Shown here: positions 20,604-21,336 of the stretch, in pieces
Layout: the number at the start of each line of letters is the position of its first letter
Numbering within the stretch: position 1 is the stretch's first letter
From: Pelargonium cotyledonis
Taxonomy: Eukaryota > Streptophyta > Magnoliopsida > Geraniales > Geraniaceae
Assembly: GCA_036897625.1 (NCBI GenBank)
Contig: JAYMTA010001182.1
Coordinates: 1 to 21,336, forward strand
Direction: 5' to 3'
DNA length: 21,336 nucleotides
Translations under genes and position numbers: made by a program
The notes under the pieces: model-generated
Seen by the model: the letters and a program-made list of their open reading frames with translations, nothing else
What the model was told of the DNA's origin: nothing
The model's database searches: none

Positions 20604-21316
20604 AAATTCTCTCTCTCTCTAGCGGTCTTTCTCGCGTGAACTGCGTGTCTTGTCTTTGAAGGCAAGTTAGGAAGGCTAGGGTTTTCCTTAAAGCGGTACA
20701 TATTCGTGTACGAGAAGCATTAGGTTTTCCGGTGACGGCTTGCTATTCCTAGTTGTATATAGGAACGCAAGAGTCAGGTAGGGTTGGTAGTTGGTAATAT
20801 GGCTTCTAGAAGTACAGCTCCTGGCGGCGTGAGTGTTCAGATGACGGTCGACGGAATTGCACACGGGGTAAGTAAGATGGTTGTGGCTGAAGATATTGTG
20901 CTGGCTTATGAACCGGCAAGGGACTTTGTAGCACCACAGGTCGCTAAACCAATGGTGTGGAGTTATGCGGGTCGTTTTCTCACGAAGGCTTCAATAAACT
21001 TTCCAAACATGAGACAAGCTTTGTTAGGTTTATGGAGGCCTTCCACGGTAGTTCTGATGTAGGATGTGTCAGATTCGAATACGGATGGGTCCAGATATCT
21101 CTTTGAGTTCTTCTCGGAACATGAGGCAGAATTTGTGTTTAAGAATGGCCCCTGGACTTTTAATGGACACTTGCTGTTGACGAGGAAGATCGAGTTCGGG
21201 GAGAGCGCGACAACTATGGAACTGTGGCATACTTCTTTCTGGATCCAAGCTCGGGGAATTCCACACGGGTATATCATTAACAAAATTGCTAGGATCTAGG
21301 GAATGCGAGATTCCGT
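20604..21316 (+). mobile_element. 5' part of a LINE (L1-type) with broken ORF1
   Basis: A leader that begins near the CT repeat at about 20608 runs ~190 bases to the ORF1 ATG at 20799 and contains a TAGGGTTTT motif (20682-20690). It is the 5' end of an L1-type LINE oriented left to right; ORF2 with endonuclease and reverse transcriptase would lie beyond the window. LINEs in genomes are usually 5'-truncated, so a copy that keeps its leader and ORF1 start is a near-full-length insertion. The exact 5' border is not visible. Confidence 0.55.
20799..21316 (+). pseudogene. LINE ORF1 protein with DUF4283 domain, two in-frame stops
   Basis: From the ATG at 20799 the frame reads into a typical plant LINE ORF1 DUF4283 domain: VGRFLT-like AGRFLTKASINFPNMR (about residues 57-72), GLWRP, then RYLFEFFSEHEAEFVF, NGPWTFNGHLLL and FWIQARGIPHGY. 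TAG at 21061-21063 falls between the two halves of the domain and a second TAG at 21297-21299 follows the IARI segment, where these proteins normally continue with a short Ile/Gly-rich strand. Apart from these point stops the frame is unbroken, so decay is recent. In intact copies the protein binds RNA, usually with a CCHC zinc knuckle further on, not present in this window. Confidence 0.8.
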
Positions 21317-21332
21317 GGGGGGGGGGGGGGGG
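21317..21332. repeat. G16 run at the window edge
   Basis: Sixteen G followed by TGGG close the window, inside what should be LINE ORF1 coding sequence. No related protein has a long Gly run at this place, so it may be a sequencing or assembly artefact at a contig end. If real, it can form a G-quadruplex. Confidence 0.7.
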
Positions 21333-21336
21333 TGGG

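Noticed and set aside
21066..21299. Separate gene starting after the first LINE stop
   Set aside because: It is the second half of the same DUF4283 domain in the same frame, not an independent gene.

Overview
The window is plant nuclear DNA, most likely from a eudicot. It is AT-rich, its genes are split by many short GT-AG introns, and one gene encodes a chloroplast-targeted chaperonin with two tandem Cpn10 domains, a form known from plastids. The right half is mostly decayed retrotransposon material. There are no operons, ribosome binding sites or other bacterial features. The species cannot be fixed from the sequence.

Three intact genes fill about 1.8 to 13.3 kb. (1) On the + strand, 2168-4360, is the 20/21 kDa chloroplast co-chaperonin (CPN20/CPN21 type; five coding exons, 250 aa), with a probable leader intron and light-gene-like promoter motifs. 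(2) On the - strand, 9307 down to 5048, is a DEAD-box RNA helicase of the Dbp7/DDX31 class (plant RH17-like; nine coding exons, 587 aa, all motifs present), expected to act in the nucleolus on 60S ribosome assembly. (3) On the + strand, 10187-13260, is a plant-conserved membrane protein of unknown function (six coding exons, 257 aa) with a bacterial PH-like stretch. Genes 1 and 2 converge tail to tail. Genes 2 and 3 diverge from an intergenic region of about 450 bp that carries a telo-box and a site II element on the helicase side, the usual signature of plant ribosome-biogenesis promoters. Every exon junction was placed by hand: all introns are GT-AG and the reading frame closes exactly across each gene.

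Introns carry insertions. Helicase intron 3 holds a three-copy duplication that has also copied the first 27 bases of exon 4 with its splice acceptor, making a decoy or poison exon. Intron 2 of gene 3 is enlarged to 1581 bases and contains a short tRNA-derived SINE-like insertion with a perfect 12-bp target-site duplication. A core sequence of that insertion recurs in intron 3 of the chaperonin gene.

Outside the genes: 1-346 resembles a LINE 3' end. 346-1840 is upstream intergenic DNA. 13.3-15.9 kb is featureless AT-rich DNA. 15.96-16.08 kb is a broken RNase H-like fragment. 17.05-18.68 kb is a CpG-rich, internally repetitive block that looks like an old LTR-type element. 19.44-20.15 kb starts with a primer-binding-site-like sequence followed by a decayed gag-like frame. 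20.6-21.3 kb is the start of a LINE with an ORF1 (DUF4283 domain) broken by two stops. The last bases are a 16-base G run at the window edge.

I did not find a clearly new multi-gene system. The best leads are the duplicated splice acceptor in the helicase gene, the divergent promoter, and the uncharacterised PH-like membrane protein.
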